DNA from: Kribbella sp. VKM Ac-2568
GTDB taxonomy: Bacteria; Actinomycetota; Actinomycetes; Propionibacteriales; Kribbellaceae
Assembly (NCBI RefSeq): GCF_004345365.1
Contig: NZ_SLVF01000012.1
Location: 265,346-329,345 of the forward strand
Reading direction: 5' to 3'
Length of the DNA: 64,000 nt
Positions 25,912-35,036 of the stretch are shown piece by piece (the first letter of the stretch is position 1; the number at the start of each line of letters is the position of its first letter). The notes beneath the pieces were generated by a model. The model saw only the letters and a list, made by a program, of their open reading frames with translations. It was not told where the DNA came from and did no database searches. Both the position numbers and the translations under genes were made by a program.

Positions 25912-27066
25912 ATGAACGCTGCGCGGCAGGACGTGGGCCGGAACCGGGGTGACTCGGCCGACCTGCTGCTGCCGTTGTGGCGGGCCCTGGTGGTCTTCAG
26001 GGTGATCACCTACGGCTTCGCCGTCTTCGGGGTGTGGACCCGCTGGGACGGCATCCGCAACCCCACCGGCGCGGTGATCCAACTGGTGGTGATGGGTCTG
26101 TGGACGGTGATCGCCTCCATCGGGTACAGCCGGCACTGGGGACGCCGCAACACCCGGCTGGCCTTCGCCGACCTGATCGTCACCATCGGCTGCATGTACA
26201 TGACTTTGCTGGCCCAGCCGCTGGTCGACATCCGTGGCGGCGCCTCCGTCCTCACCTCGGTCTGGGCGGCCGGGCCGGTGCTCGCGCTGGCGATCTCCCG
26301 CGGCCGCGACGGGGGACTGCTCGGCGCCGCGGCCGTCAGTCTCGCGCTGCTTTCCCTCCGCGGGTTCGACAACGTGTCGAAGGTCCTGAGCAACGTTCAA
26401 CTGCTGCTGGTCGCGGGCCTGGTCGTCGGGTACGCCGCGACCACGATGCGGCGCGCCAACGCCAGGTTGCGGGAGGCGATCGCCGCCGAGAGCGCCACGG
26501 CCGAGCGACTCCGCCTCAGCCGGTCGATCCACGACGGAGTACTGCAGGTGCTCGCGCAGGTGCAGCGGCGGGGCACCGCGATCGGTGGGGAGGCGGTGGA
26601 GCTCGCCGCCCTGGCCGCCGAGCAGGAGGTTGCCCTGCGCACCCTGATGGCCTCCCGCCCGGTCAGCGGCGACCGCGGCCGGATCGACCTGTGCATGCTG
26701 TTGTTGCCGCTGGCAACCCCCCGGGTGGACGTGGTGGTGCCTGCTCAGCAAGTGCTGCTGCCGACCGCGACGGCGACCGAACTGGTTGCCGCGGTCAAGG
26801 AAGCGTTGAGTAACGTGGACAAGCACGCGGGCCCGGAGGCCCGCTGCTGGGTGGTGGTCGAGGATCTCGGTGGCGAGGTGCTGCTCTCCGTCCGCGACGA
26901 CGGCTCCGGTACGACGCCCGACCAGCTGCTGCGGGCGGGATCCGACGGGCATCTCGGGGTGAGCCAGTCGATCCGCGGCCGGATCACCGATCTCGGCGGC
27001 AGCGTCACGGTCCGGACGGCTCCGGGCGAAGGTACCGAGTGGGAGATGAAGGTGACCACTGCATGA
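25912..27066 (+). CDS. Sensor histidine kinase (MacS/NarX-like)
   Basis: 384-aa membrane histidine kinase. About five hydrophobic segments (25-40, 55-72, 83-101, 112-128, 135-178) are followed by a HisKA_3-type phosphorylation site, SIHDGVLQ (H207). The ATPase domain has KEALSNVDKHA (N box), VRDDGSGT (G1) and SDGHLGVSQSIRGRI (G2). There is no periplasmic sensor domain, so it probably senses a membrane signal. The stop overlaps the response regulator start (ATGA), a tight pair. Confidence 0.9.
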   Translation: MNAARQDVGRNRGDSADLLLPLWRALVVFRVITYGFAVFGVWTRWDGIRNPTGAVIQLVVMGLWTVIASIGYSRHWGRRNTRLAFADLIVTIGCMYMTLLAQPLVDIRGGASVLTSVWAAGPVLALAISRGRDGGLLGAAAVSLALLSLRGFDNVSKVLSNVQLLLVAGLVVGYAATTMRRANARLREAIAAESATAERLRLSRSIHDGVLQVLAQVQRRGTAIGGEAVELAALAAEQEVALRTLMASRPVSGDRGRIDLCMLLLPLATPRVDVVVPAQQVLLPTATATELVAAVKEALSNVDKHAGPEARCWVVVEDLGGEVLLSVRDDGSGTTPDQLLRAGSDGHLGVSQSIRGRITDLGGSVTVRTAPGEGTEWEMKVTTA

Positions 27067-27704
27067 CGACACGGGTGATGATCGTCGACGACCATCCGAT
27101 GTGGCGCGAGGGCGTCGCGCGGGACCTCGGCAGTCGCGGGTACGACGTCTGCGCGACCGCGGCGGACGTGGCTGGCGGCATCCGGATCGCCAAGGCGACC
27201 AGGCCGGACGTGGTGGTGATGGACCTCCAGCTCGGCGACGGCTCGGGCGTCGACGCCACCCGCGAGATCACCGCCGCGCTGCCGGACACCCGGGTTCTGG
27301 TGTTGTCGGCCAGCGCGGAGCAGGCCGACGTACTGGCCGCCGTGAAGAACGGTGCCTCCGGCTACTTGGTGAAGTCGGCGTCCCTGGACGAGTTCGACGA
27401 CGCAGTACGGCGTACTGCGGAAGGCGACGCCGTGTTCAGCGCAGGGCTGGCCGGGTTGCTCCTGGGGGAGTACAGGCGGCTCGGAGCTGGGCCGGAGGTG
27501 CCGCAGCTCACCGAGCGGGAGACAGAGGTACTGCGGCTGGTGGCTCGTGGTCTGACGGCCAGGCAGATCGCCACCAGGTTGGTGTTGTCCCACCGGACCG
27601 TCGAGAACCACGTGCAGAACACCCTGCGGAAACTACAGCTCCACAACCGTGCGGAACTCGTCCGCTACGCCATCGAGCACGGGATCGACACGAGCGAGCA
27701 GTAG
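27063..27704 (+). CDS. NarL/FixJ-type response regulator
   Basis: 213-aa regulator with a receiver domain (acidic D9/D10, phospho-acceptor D54 in VVMDLQLGDGSG, conserved K in GYLVKSASL) and a LuxR-type helix-turn-helix (LTERETEVLRLVARGLTARQIATRLVLSHRTVENHV). Partner of the kinase encoded just upstream. The targets are not evident; the next gene, secDF, begins 276 nt later and could be one. Confidence 0.93.
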   Translation: MTTRVMIVDDHPMWREGVARDLGSRGYDVCATAADVAGGIRIAKATRPDVVVMDLQLGDGSGVDATREITAALPDTRVLVLSASAEQADVLAAVKNGASGYLVKSASLDEFDDAVRRTAEGDAVFSAGLAGLLLGEYRRLGAGPEVPQLTERETEVLRLVARGLTARQIATRLVLSHRTVENHVQNTLRKLQLHNRAELVRYAIEHGIDTSEQ

Positions 27705-27734
27705 CTAGAGGCCGTTGCTCTAGAGGCCGTTGCT
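27705..27734. repeat. 15-bp tandem duplication
   Basis: CTAGAGGCCGTTGCT occurs twice in direct succession right after the response regulator stop codon. It coincides with the end of a probable gene remnant on the minus strand and looks like a small local duplication. Confidence 0.8.
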
Positions 27735-27830
27735 GTAGAGCAGGCGGTTCACCGGGGCGCCGGTGGTGCCGCCGCTGGCCACGTTCGGGGTCGCGTTGGT
27801 CTCGATGTGCGACTTGTGCCCTGACAACCG
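27720..27830 (-). pseudogene. Possible 3' remnant of a minus-strand gene
   Basis: The minus frame ending at 27720 reads SHIETNATPNVASGGTTGAP then VNRLLYSNGL and stop, protein-like with natural codon use. Nothing upstream continues it: beyond about 27830 the frame turns into Pro/Arg-rich nonsense. It may be the C-terminal tail of a lost secreted protein. Weak evidence; family not recognised. Confidence 0.2.
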
Positions 27831-27979
27831 GTGCAGGCTTGTACGACGGGTTGCCGCCGCCGCTCGCGGGGGACGACCCGGGGCTTGTGTTCGTTCGTAC
27901 ACTGAGCCTTTCCACTTCCAGTGGTCTGCTCTGTGTCACGACATCCGCACAGCGGGTGCCCACCTTCCGGAGGAAGTCA

Positions 27980-30280
27980 GTGAACCGGTCGTCCCTGGTC
28001 CGCGCGTTGTTCGCGTTCCTCATCCTCGCGGCGTCGACGTACACCGTGCTGACCGCCAAGCCCGAGCTGGGCCTGGACCTGCGCGGTGGCACCCAGATCG
28101 TGCTCGAGGCGAGCGATTCGCCCACGGTGAAGGCGAACCAGGAGACCACCGACAAGGCGCTCGAGGTACTGCGCCGCCGGATCGACGCGCTCGGTGTCAG
28201 TGAGCCGAGCGTGACCCGCCAGGGCGAGCGCCGGATCATCGTCGAGCTGCCCGGCGTGCAGGACCCGCGCGAGGCGGCGAAGGTGATCGGCAAGACCGCC
28301 CAGCTGACCTTCCACCAGGTGCTCGACCAGGTCGCGCAGAAGCCCGCCAAGCCGGCCGCGGGGGAGCTGTACCTGCCCAGCGACGACGGCGCCGGCCTGC
28401 TGCGGCTCGCCAAGCCCGCGATGACCGGTGAGAAGGTCAGCGGCGCCGACGGCCTGATCGATCCCGCGCAGGCGGCACAGGGCTGGTTCGTCCAGATGGA
28501 CTTCAAGGACGACGGCGGCAAGATCTGGGCCGACATCACCGGCAAGGCCGCGTGTGAGCCGGTCGGGTCGCCGCAGCGGCGGGTCGCGATCGTGCTCGAC
28601 AACGAGGTGATCACCGCACCGCAGGTCGACCCGAACGGCGGCAGCCAGCTCTGCAACATCGGCATCGGCGGCGGCACCAGCACGATCACCGGCTCCTTCA
28701 CCGAGGAGGAGGCCAAGGACCTGGCCGCGCTGATCGAGGGCGGCTCGCTGCCGGTCCCGGTCCAGGTCATCGACCAGCGGGTGGTCGGGCCCTCGCTGGG
28801 CAAGGACGCGATCCAGGCGAGCGCGCTGGCCGGCATCATCGGCGTCGCGCTGACCGCCCTGTTCATCACCATCGTGTACCGCCTCGTCGGCCTGATGGCC
28901 GTCTTCGGCCTGGTCGCCTACGCGGGCCTGTCGTACGCCGCGCTGACCGCGCTCGGGGCCACCCTGACCCTGCCGGGTCTGGCCGGTTTCGTGCTCGCGA
29001 TCGGGATGGCGGTGGACGCCAACGTGCTGGTCTTCGAACGAGCACGTGAGGACTACATCGGGGGCCGGACCGACGGGCTGCGCCGTTCCCTGCGCAGCGG
29101 GTTCCAGAACGCGCTGTCCGCGATCGCCGACTCCAACGTCACCACCCTGCTCGCGGCCGGACTCCTGTTCTTCCTGGCGGCCGGTCCGGTCCGGGGCTTC
29201 GGTGTCACGTTGAGCATCGGTGTGCTCGCCTCGATGCTGTCGGCGCTGGTCGTCACCCGGGTGCTGGCCGAGTTCGCCGTCTCCCGGAAGTTCGTGCTGA
29301 ACCATCCGGGCATCAGCGGGATCGCCGGTCACGGCCGGGTCCGGACCTGGCTGGAGGCCAAGCGGCCGGCGTTGATGAAGCACAGCCGGCGCTGGCTGAT
29401 CATCACCGCCGTCGCGATCGTCGTCAGCCTCGCCGGCGTCGGGATCCGCGGTCTCAACCTCGGCATCGAGTTCACCGGCGGGCGGCTGCTCGAGGTGAGC
29501 ACCGCGCAGCAGATCACCCCGGACCAGGCCCGCGCGGCGGTCGCCGAGGCGGGGTACCCGAACGCGGTGGTGCAGGCCTCCGGCACCGACGACATCACCG
29601 TCCGGACCGGCACGATCAGCGACGACGAGGCCGAGAAGATCCGCGAGTCGATCTCCCGGATCGGTGGCGGCACCGAACTGATCCGCAACGAGAGCATCGG
29701 CCCGTCGCTCGGCAGTGAACTGCGCGACAAGGCGCTGATCGCGCTGGGAGTCGCGCTGCTGGCCCAGTTGGCGTACCTCGCGGTGCGCTTCCGCTGGACC
29801 TTCGGCGCGGGTGCCGTGCTGGCGCTGCTGCAGAACGTCGCGGTGGTGGTCGGCGTGTTCGCCTGGACCGGCAAGCCGGTCGACGGCATCTTCCTCGCGG
29901 CGATGCTGACGATCATCGGTTACACGGTGAACGACTCGGTGGTGGTGTTCGACCGGATCCGCGAGACCCGGAACGCCCGGTCCACCGAGGCACTCGGGCC
30001 GGTGGTCGACACCGCGATCGTGAACGTGCTGCCCCGGACCATCAACACCGGTATCAGCACGCTCTTCATCCTCGCCGCGCTGCTGTTCCTCGGCGGTGAC
30101 TCGCTGGGCGACTTCGCCCTGGCGCTGCTGCTCGGCATCCTGGTCGGCACCTACTCCTCCAACCTGACCGCGGCCCCGCTGCTGGTCGAGCTGGAGAAGC
30201 GCTATCCGGCCCCGCCACCCCGCCCGAAGGTCAAGCAACGGGACAGGGACGCCGAACCCGACCGCGGCGCCGTCGTCTAG
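27980..30280 (+). CDS. secDF: Fused preprotein translocase subunit SecDF
   Basis: 766-aa fusion of SecD and SecF, which use the proton gradient to help proteins leave the Sec channel. The SecD half has TM1 (LVRALFAFLILAAST), the LGLDLRGGTQIVLE motif and TM2-6, including AGFVLAIGMAVDANVLVFERARED. The SecF half starts near residue 470 with LNLGIEFTGGRLLEV and includes GYTVNDSVVVFDRIRETR. GTG 27980 follows GGAGGAAG by 5 nt and gives the normal SecD N-terminus; the open frame upstream overlaps the response regulator and is not coding. Actinobacteria usually have separate secD and secF next to ruvB and relA, so this is probably a second copy. Confidence 0.92.
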   Translation: MNRSSLVRALFAFLILAASTYTVLTAKPELGLDLRGGTQIVLEASDSPTVKANQETTDKALEVLRRRIDALGVSEPSVTRQGERRIIVELPGVQDPREAAKVIGKTAQLTFHQVLDQVAQKPAKPAAGELYLPSDDGAGLLRLAKPAMTGEKVSGADGLIDPAQAAQGWFVQMDFKDDGGKIWADITGKAACEPVGSPQRRVAIVLDNEVITAPQVDPNGGSQLCNIGIGGGTSTITGSFTEEEAKDLAALIEGGSLPVPVQVIDQRVVGPSLGKDAIQASALAGIIGVALTALFITIVYRLVGLMAVFGLVAYAGLSYAALTALGATLTLPGLAGFVLAIGMAVDANVLVFERAREDYIGGRTDGLRRSLRSGFQNALSAIADSNVTTLLAAGLLFFLAAGPVRGFGVTLSIGVLASMLSALVVTRVLAEFAVSRKFVLNHPGISGIAGHGRVRTWLEAKRPALMKHSRRWLIITAVAIVVSLAGVGIRGLNLGIEFTGGRLLEVSTAQQITPDQARAAVAEAGYPNAVVQASGTDDITVRTGTISDDEAEKIRESISRIGGGTELIRNESIGPSLGSELRDKALIALGVALLAQLAYLAVRFRWTFGAGAVLALLQNVAVVVGVFAWTGKPVDGIFLAAMLTIIGYTVNDSVVVFDRIRETRNARSTEALGPVVDTAIVNVLPRTINTGISTLFILAALLFLGGDSLGDFALALLLGILVGTYSSNLTAAPLLVELEKRYPAPPPRPKVKQRDRDAEPDRGAVV

Positions 30281-30290
30281 AACGCCACCT

Positions 30291-30325
30291 TGTGGGCCTC
30301 ACTCCTTCCGAGGGGTGGGGCCACA
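30291..30325 (+). terminator. Probable terminator after secDF
   Basis: TGTGGGCCTCACTCC / GGGGTGGGGCCACA forms about 14 pairs with one bulged G and G:U pairs, closing a 6-nt loop, 11 nt after the secDF stop. The short tail GACTTT is weak. Confidence 0.55.
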
Positions 30326-30392
30326 GACTTTCACCTCGTCGGGAGGAGCGCGCGTCGTACCAGAAGCGGCTTGTCCACAGGGTCGGGGCCCG

Positions 30393-30425
30393 TCGCCGAA
30401 AACTGTCCCCGAACCCGGCTAGGGT
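30393..30425 (+). promoter_or_regulatory. DNA-damage-type promoter candidate of dinG
   Basis: TCGCCGAAAACTGTC (30393-30407) is identical to a 15-mer before the chiZ-like gene. After 12 nt comes the -10-like TAGGGT (30420-30425). The pattern resembles the mycobacterial RecA-independent promoter TTGTCRGTG-N8-TAnnnT, though only the TGTC core and the -10 fit well. The GTG start is 6 nt past the -10, so the mRNA would be leaderless. Confidence 0.55.
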
Positions 30426-30431
30426 GATGCG

Positions 30432-32423
30432 GTGGGTGTCGAGGTGCGGGAACTGCTGGAGGCCGCGGTCTCCGGGATCGGTGGTCAGACGCGTCCGGGT
30501 CAGGTCGAGATGGCCGAGGCGGTGAACGGGTCCATGCACGACGGATCCCACCTCCTGGTCCAGGCCGGCACCGGCACGGGGAAGTCGCTCGGCTACCTGG
30601 TGCCGGCGTTGATCCACGCGGTCGAGGAGCGCCGGGTCGTCGTCTCCACCGCCACGTTGACGCTGCAGTCGCAGCTGGTCGACCGCGACGTACCGGCCCT
30701 GCTCGACGCCACGGAGAAGCTGCTGCCACGGCGTCCGTCGTACGCGATCCAGAAGGGCCGGAACAACTACGCCTGCCTGCACCGGATCCGCGAAGGCGCG
30801 CCGGACGACGACGGCATGCTGATCGACGTGCCGCCGGCCGGCCCGATCGGCCAGCAGGTGCTCGAGCTGCGCGACTGGGCCGAGCAGCAACTGCTCGACG
30901 GTGAGGCTGGCGACCGCGACCACGCGCCGTCCCACCAGTACCAGGCCTGGCAGCAGGTGGCGATCGCCGCGCGCGAGTGCCTCGGCGCGCAGAAGTGCCC
31001 GTACGGCGAGGAGTGCTTCGCCGAGAAGGCCAAGGAGCAGGCGCGCAAGGCCGACATCGTCATCACCAACCACGCCCTGCTGTCGATCGACGCCTTCGAG
31101 AACCGCACGGTGCTGCCCGAGCACGACGTGGTCATCGTCGACGAGGCGCACGAGCTCCCGGCCCGGGTCACCGGCGCGGCCGGCGACGAGCTCTCGCCGC
31201 AGATGGTCGAGCGCGCCGCCAAACGCGCCCGCCGGTTCGTCGACGACGACAAGGCCGATGACCTGATCGACGCCTCCGACGCGTTGCGCGCCGCCCTGGA
31301 GGAGACCCGCGAGGGCCGGATCGAGGCGTCCAACGGGGTGGTGCTCGAGGCGGCGGCGCTGGTCCGGGACGCCGCCCGCGGGATCTACTCCGACCTGAAC
31401 AAGAAGTCCGACGACAAGGACGACGACCCGGACGGCGCCAAGCGGCAGTCGAAGGGCGCGGTCAAGGAGATCTTCGACGTCGCCGAGCGGGTGGCCGCGC
31501 TGAGCGATCTCGACGTGGTCTGGATGGTCGACCGGGACCGGTTCGGCCGCGAACTGCGGATCGCGCCGCTCACCGTCGCCGGGCTGCTCCGCGAACTGGT
31601 GCTGAAGGACCGGACCGTCGTGCTCACCTCGGCGACGCTCACGCTCGGCGGCGACTTCGACGCGATCGCGCGGCAGGTCGGCCTGCGCCCGGCCGACAAG
31701 CTCGATGGCGACGACGAGATGCCCGAGGTTGACGACGAGTCCGAGACCGGCCCGCTGCCGTGGCGCGGGCTCGACGTCGGCTCGCCCTTCGAGTACGAGA
31801 AGCAGGGCATCCTGTACGTCGCCAAGCACCTTCCGCCGCCGCATCGCGACGGGCTCGGCAAGAAGCAGTTCGAGGAGATCGTCGACCTGATCACGGCCGC
31901 GGGTGGCCGCACGCTCGGGTTGTTCTCGTCCCGCCGGGCGGCCGAGGCGGCGACGGCTGCCGTCCGCGAGGCAACCGACCTGAAGGTGCTGTGCCAGGGT
32001 GACGCGCAACTGGGGGAGTTGTCGCGCGAGTTCGTGGAGGACCCGGAGACCTCGCTGTTCGGGACGCTCTCGCTCTGGCAGGGCATCGACGTACCGGGCT
32101 CGACCTGCAACCTGGTGATCATCGACCGGGTGCCGTTCCCGCGACCGGACGAGCCGCTGATGGCCGCCCGGCAGCGAGCCGTGGACGAGGCAGGCGGGAA
32201 CGGGTTCATGGCCGTCGCCGCGACCCACGCCGCGTTGCTGCTCGCGCAGGGGACCGGTCGTCTGATCCGCCGGACCACCGATCGCGGCGTGGTGGCGATC
32301 CTCGACCCGCGCATCGTCACCGCCCGGTACGGCGGCTACCTGCGCGCCTCCTTGCCGCCGATGTGGCCGACAGCCGATCGTGAGAAGGTGCTCGGCGCCT
32401 TGAAGAGACTCCAGGACTCGTGA
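30432..32423 (+). CDS. dinG: DinG/XPD-family ATP-dependent DNA helicase
   Basis: 663-aa superfamily 2 5'-3' helicase for repair of unusual DNA structures. Walker A AGTGTGKS (K51), DEAH box VDEAHEL, and late motifs FGTLSLWQGIDVPG and QGTGRLIRRTTDRGV. Four cysteines (C115, C183, C189, C195) form the expected iron-sulfur cluster of XPD/DinG. GTG 30432 has no ribosome binding site and fits a leaderless start. The stop overlaps the ligase start (GTGA), so the two repair genes are co-transcribed. A conserved neighbour in the hflX-lexA interval. Confidence 0.92.
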   Translation: MGVEVRELLEAAVSGIGGQTRPGQVEMAEAVNGSMHDGSHLLVQAGTGTGKSLGYLVPALIHAVEERRVVVSTATLTLQSQLVDRDVPALLDATEKLLPRRPSYAIQKGRNNYACLHRIREGAPDDDGMLIDVPPAGPIGQQVLELRDWAEQQLLDGEAGDRDHAPSHQYQAWQQVAIAARECLGAQKCPYGEECFAEKAKEQARKADIVITNHALLSIDAFENRTVLPEHDVVIVDEAHELPARVTGAAGDELSPQMVERAAKRARRFVDDDKADDLIDASDALRAALEETREGRIEASNGVVLEAAALVRDAARGIYSDLNKKSDDKDDDPDGAKRQSKGAVKEIFDVAERVAALSDLDVVWMVDRDRFGRELRIAPLTVAGLLRELVLKDRTVVLTSATLTLGGDFDAIARQVGLRPADKLDGDDEMPEVDDESETGPLPWRGLDVGSPFEYEKQGILYVAKHLPPPHRDGLGKKQFEEIVDLITAAGGRTLGLFSSRRAAEAATAAVREATDLKVLCQGDAQLGELSREFVEDPETSLFGTLSLWQGIDVPGSTCNLVIIDRVPFPRPDEPLMAARQRAVDEAGGNGFMAVAATHAALLLAQGTGRLIRRTTDRGVVAILDPRIVTARYGGYLRASLPPMWPTADREKVLGALKRLQDS

Positions 32424-33391
32424 GTCCCGCGTCCGGTCCCCCGGTGCTGCCGATGATGGCGGCGGTCGGCCCGATGCCGTCCGGGGCGGACTGGTCGTAC
32501 GAGATGAAGTGGGACGGCATCCGGGTGATCGCCGAGGTCGACGAAGGCGTCTGCCGGCTCTGGTCGAGGAACAGCCGCGACGTGTCTGGCGGTTACCCCG
32601 AGCTGCTCGGCCTGGCGAACGCGCCGGGCCTGGTGCTGCCCGCAGTACTGGACGGGGAGATCGTCACGCTCGACGAGAACGGGGCACCGTCGTTCGGGCT
32701 GTTGCAGCGGCGGATGCACGTGCGCGATCCGCGACACCTCGCGCAGTTGATCAACCAGGTGCCTGTTTCAGTGCGGGTTTTCGACGTGCTCACCTTCGAC
32801 GGAAAGTCGTTGCTGGACGCAACCTACGACGATCGGCGCGGACTGCTGGACTCGCTCGACATCGGGGATCCGTTCTGGGAGGTGCCACCGGCGTACGCGG
32901 ACGGTGACGAGGCGCTCGAACTGTCGGCGTCGACCGGTCTCGAAGGCGTGGTGGCCAAGCGGCGCAGATCCCGCTACCTGCCAGGGAAACGCAGCCACGA
33001 CTGGGTGAAGGTGAAGCCCATCCAGACGCGTGATGTGATCCTGTGTGGCTGGCATCCGGGGGAGGGGAACCGGGCCGGGCGGATCGGCTCGCTCTACTGC
33101 GGCGCTTACACCGAGCCCGGCGGCGAACTCGTTCTGATCGGCAAGGTCGGCTCAGGTCTGGACTTCGCAATGCTCGAGGTCCTCAGCGCGGAACTGGCCG
33201 CCCTCGAGATCGACCGACCACCGTTCGACGCCTCCTCGGTCCCCACCCCGGACCGCCGCGCCGCGCACTGGCTCGACCCACTCCTGGTCGCCGAAGTCGC
33301 CTTCTCCGGTTGGGCCGGCGACGGCCGCCTTCGCCACCCGGTCTGGCGTGGCCTCCGCCTGGACATCGACCCGGAATCAGTGGTTCTCTGA
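32420..33391 (+). CDS. ATP-dependent DNA ligase (LigD/LigC-like ligase domain)
   Basis: 323-aa stand-alone ligase: an adenylation domain with the nucleotidyl-accepting lysine in YEMKWDGIR (K30), DGEIVTLDENG, EGVVAKRRRSRY and WVKVKP (motif V), then an OB-fold domain. No polymerase or nuclease domain is attached, so it resembles LigC or the isolated ligase domain of LigD used in non-homologous end joining or backup repair. GTG 32420 overlaps the dinG stop. No ku gene is seen in the window. Confidence 0.9.
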   Translation: MSPASGPPVLPMMAAVGPMPSGADWSYEMKWDGIRVIAEVDEGVCRLWSRNSRDVSGGYPELLGLANAPGLVLPAVLDGEIVTLDENGAPSFGLLQRRMHVRDPRHLAQLINQVPVSVRVFDVLTFDGKSLLDATYDDRRGLLDSLDIGDPFWEVPPAYADGDEALELSASTGLEGVVAKRRRSRYLPGKRSHDWVKVKPIQTRDVILCGWHPGEGNRAGRIGSLYCGAYTEPGGELVLIGKVGSGLDFAMLEVLSAELAALEIDRPPFDASSVPTPDRRAAHWLDPLLVAEVAFSGWAGDGRLRHPVWRGLRLDIDPESVVL

Positions 33392-33568
33392 CCTGCCCAT
33401 CAGTCAGGACCAAACGCCAAAGACCAACCCAGAGAGAAATGCGCCAAGAGGGAAATGCGTTCTGCCTCACTTGCCCATGGTGAGATCTACCGCTGGCTGA
33501 CTGAGACAGTGATTCACGGTGTGTCTCAGCAAATCGGGCAACGATTCCACCTGCCGTGGGCAGAACGG

Positions 33569-34081
33569 TCAATCGTTCGATTCCCGCCGGCTCGGCGCTG
33601 GAACCGCGAGAGCAGCCTCGATCTTGTCCGCGAGTTTCTCCGGCGTGTGGGTCGGCGCATACCGCGCGATCACGCTACCGTCGCGTGCGATCAGGAACTT
33701 GGTGAAGTTCCACTTGATCCGCCCGCCGAGAAGGCCGCCCTGCTCTCGCTTCAGCCAGTTGAACAGCGGAAGCGTCCGGGAGCCGTTGACGTCGATCTTG
33801 GCGAACATCGGGAACGTCACGTGATAGAGCGTCGAACAGAAGTTCGCGATCTCGTTCTCGTCGCCTGGCTCCTGGTGGCCGAACTGGTCGCAGGGAAAGC
33901 CGAGCACCGAGAAGCCCTGTTTGCGGTACGTCTTGTACAGCTTCTGGAGCCCGGAGTACTGCGGTGTCTGGCTGCACTGCGAGGCCGTGTTCACCACCAG
34001 GAGCACCTGGTCGCGGAAGTCGGCAAGAGACTGTTCATTGCCTTCGATCCGGGTGGCGCTGAAGTCATAGACAGTCGTCAT
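33569..34081 (-). CDS. Glutathione-peroxidase-like (thioredoxin-type) peroxidase
   Basis: 170-aa Cys-type peroxidase. Peroxidatic C36 in NTASQCSQTPQY, Q66 in FPCDQFG, W124 and N125 in KWNFTKFL. C82 in NFCSTLY is in the place of the resolving cysteine of thioredoxin-dependent members, so a thioredoxin rather than glutathione is the likely reductant, in line with actinobacteria lacking glutathione. Start 34081 (MTTVYDFSAT); longer in-frame starts add unrelated residues. It ends 177 bp from the ligase gene, convergent with it. Confidence 0.92.
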   Translation of the reverse strand: MTTVYDFSATRIEGNEQSLADFRDQVLLVVNTASQCSQTPQYSGLQKLYKTYRKQGFSVLGFPCDQFGHQEPGDENEIANFCSTLYHVTFPMFAKIDVNGSRTLPLFNWLKREQGGLLGGRIKWNFTKFLIARDGSVIARYAPTHTPEKLADKIEAALAVPAPSRRESND

Positions 34082-34130
34082 AGTCTCAATCCTGACATGA
34101 CACGCCCGACTCCGCTCGCCGTCTGCGATG

Positions 34131-34904
34131 TCAGACACGCCGCAGAACTGTTACGACCTTCCCGAGAATCGTCGCGTCCTTGCCGTCGATCGGCTCGAAA
34201 GCGGGGTTGTGCGGCAGCAGCAGAATCTGGTTCGAGGTCTTCTTGAACGTCTTCACGGTAGCCTCGCCGTCGATCATGGCAGCGACGATGTCACCGTTGT
34301 CAGCGGTCTGCTGCTGGCGCACCACGACCCAGTCGCCGTCGCAGATCGCGGCCTCGATCATCGACTCACCCTTGACCTTCAGCATGAACAAGGTGCCTTC
34401 GCCAACCATTGCCCTGGGCAACGGGAAGACCTCCTCGATGTCCTGCTCCGCAAGGATCGGGCCACCGGCGGCGATCCGGCCGACCACCGGAACGTAGGCG
34501 GCGGCCGGGTGCGCGTCACCGGCACCCGTCTCGTCGTACGACGTCTGCCGGACGGCGCCGAGGGAGCTGCGCCGGGCCGCGTCGGCGACCTCGCCGGGGT
34601 AGCGGACCTCGATGGCGCGCGGGCGGTTCGGGTCGCGGCGGAGCAGGCCCTTCTGCTCGAGCACGCGCAACTGGTGCGACACCGAGGAGGAACTCGTCAG
34701 GCCGACCTTCTCGCCGATCTCCCGCATCGAGGGCGGGTAGCCACGGCTGTCGACCGAGTCGCGGATGACGTCGAGGACACGCCGCTGGCGAGGCGTCAGG
34801 CCGGTCGCGTCGGCCGGGCCGTCGGGTAGCTCGGACACGGTCTTGTCGGAGACCTTCGCAGTGGTGCGATCGTCCTTGCTGGAACCGCTCGGCGTCCTGG
34901 CCAT
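34131..34904 (-). CDS. lexA: SOS repressor LexA
   Basis: 257-aa repressor and serine autoprotease. The winged helix covers about residues 36-100 (LTPRQRRVLDVIRDSVDSRG, SVSHQLRVLEQKGLLRRDPN). The cleavage site is A146-G147 (RIAAGGP) and the catalytic dyad S181 (KGESM) and K218 (ATVKTF). ATG 34904 has GAGGAG 9 nt upstream. The N-terminal ~32 residues are a charged extension, common in actinobacteria. Two SOS-box-like sites lie 89-132 bp upstream, so it is probably autoregulated. Divergent from the chiZ-like gene. Confidence 0.96.
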   Translation of the reverse strand: MARTPSGSSKDDRTTAKVSDKTVSELPDGPADATGLTPRQRRVLDVIRDSVDSRGYPPSMREIGEKVGLTSSSSVSHQLRVLEQKGLLRRDPNRPRAIEVRYPGEVADAARRSSLGAVRQTSYDETGAGDAHPAAAYVPVVGRIAAGGPILAEQDIEEVFPLPRAMVGEGTLFMLKVKGESMIEAAICDGDWVVVRQQQTADNGDIVAAMIDGEATVKTFKKTSNQILLLPHNPAFEPIDGKDATILGKVVTVLRRV

Positions 34905-34992
34905 CGGTGGCAACTCCTCGGGTCGGGCCGGCGGTCGGGCACCGGCCTTGCTTTGTCGACTGAGAAGACCGTAGACCGAATCCTGAGATTCT

Positions 34993-35036
34993 TCAAACAT
35001 CTGTTCGAAGGCGTGTCGGTTCGCACGTTTGTTCGC
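34993..35036. promoter_or_regulatory. Two SOS boxes on the lexA side
   Basis: TCAAACATCTGTTCGA (34993-35008) reads TCGAACAGATGTTTGA on the lexA strand, one mismatch from the actinobacterial TCGAAC-N4-GTTCGA and very like the site before mycobacterial lexA. TCGCACGTTTGTTCGC (35021-35036) has one mismatch per half. Confidence 0.8.

Noticed and set aside
33501..33529. CTGAGACA/TGTCTCAG inverted repeat as a terminator
   Set aside because: The 13-nt loop and 8-bp stem are weak, and it could equally be chance; not strong enough to list.
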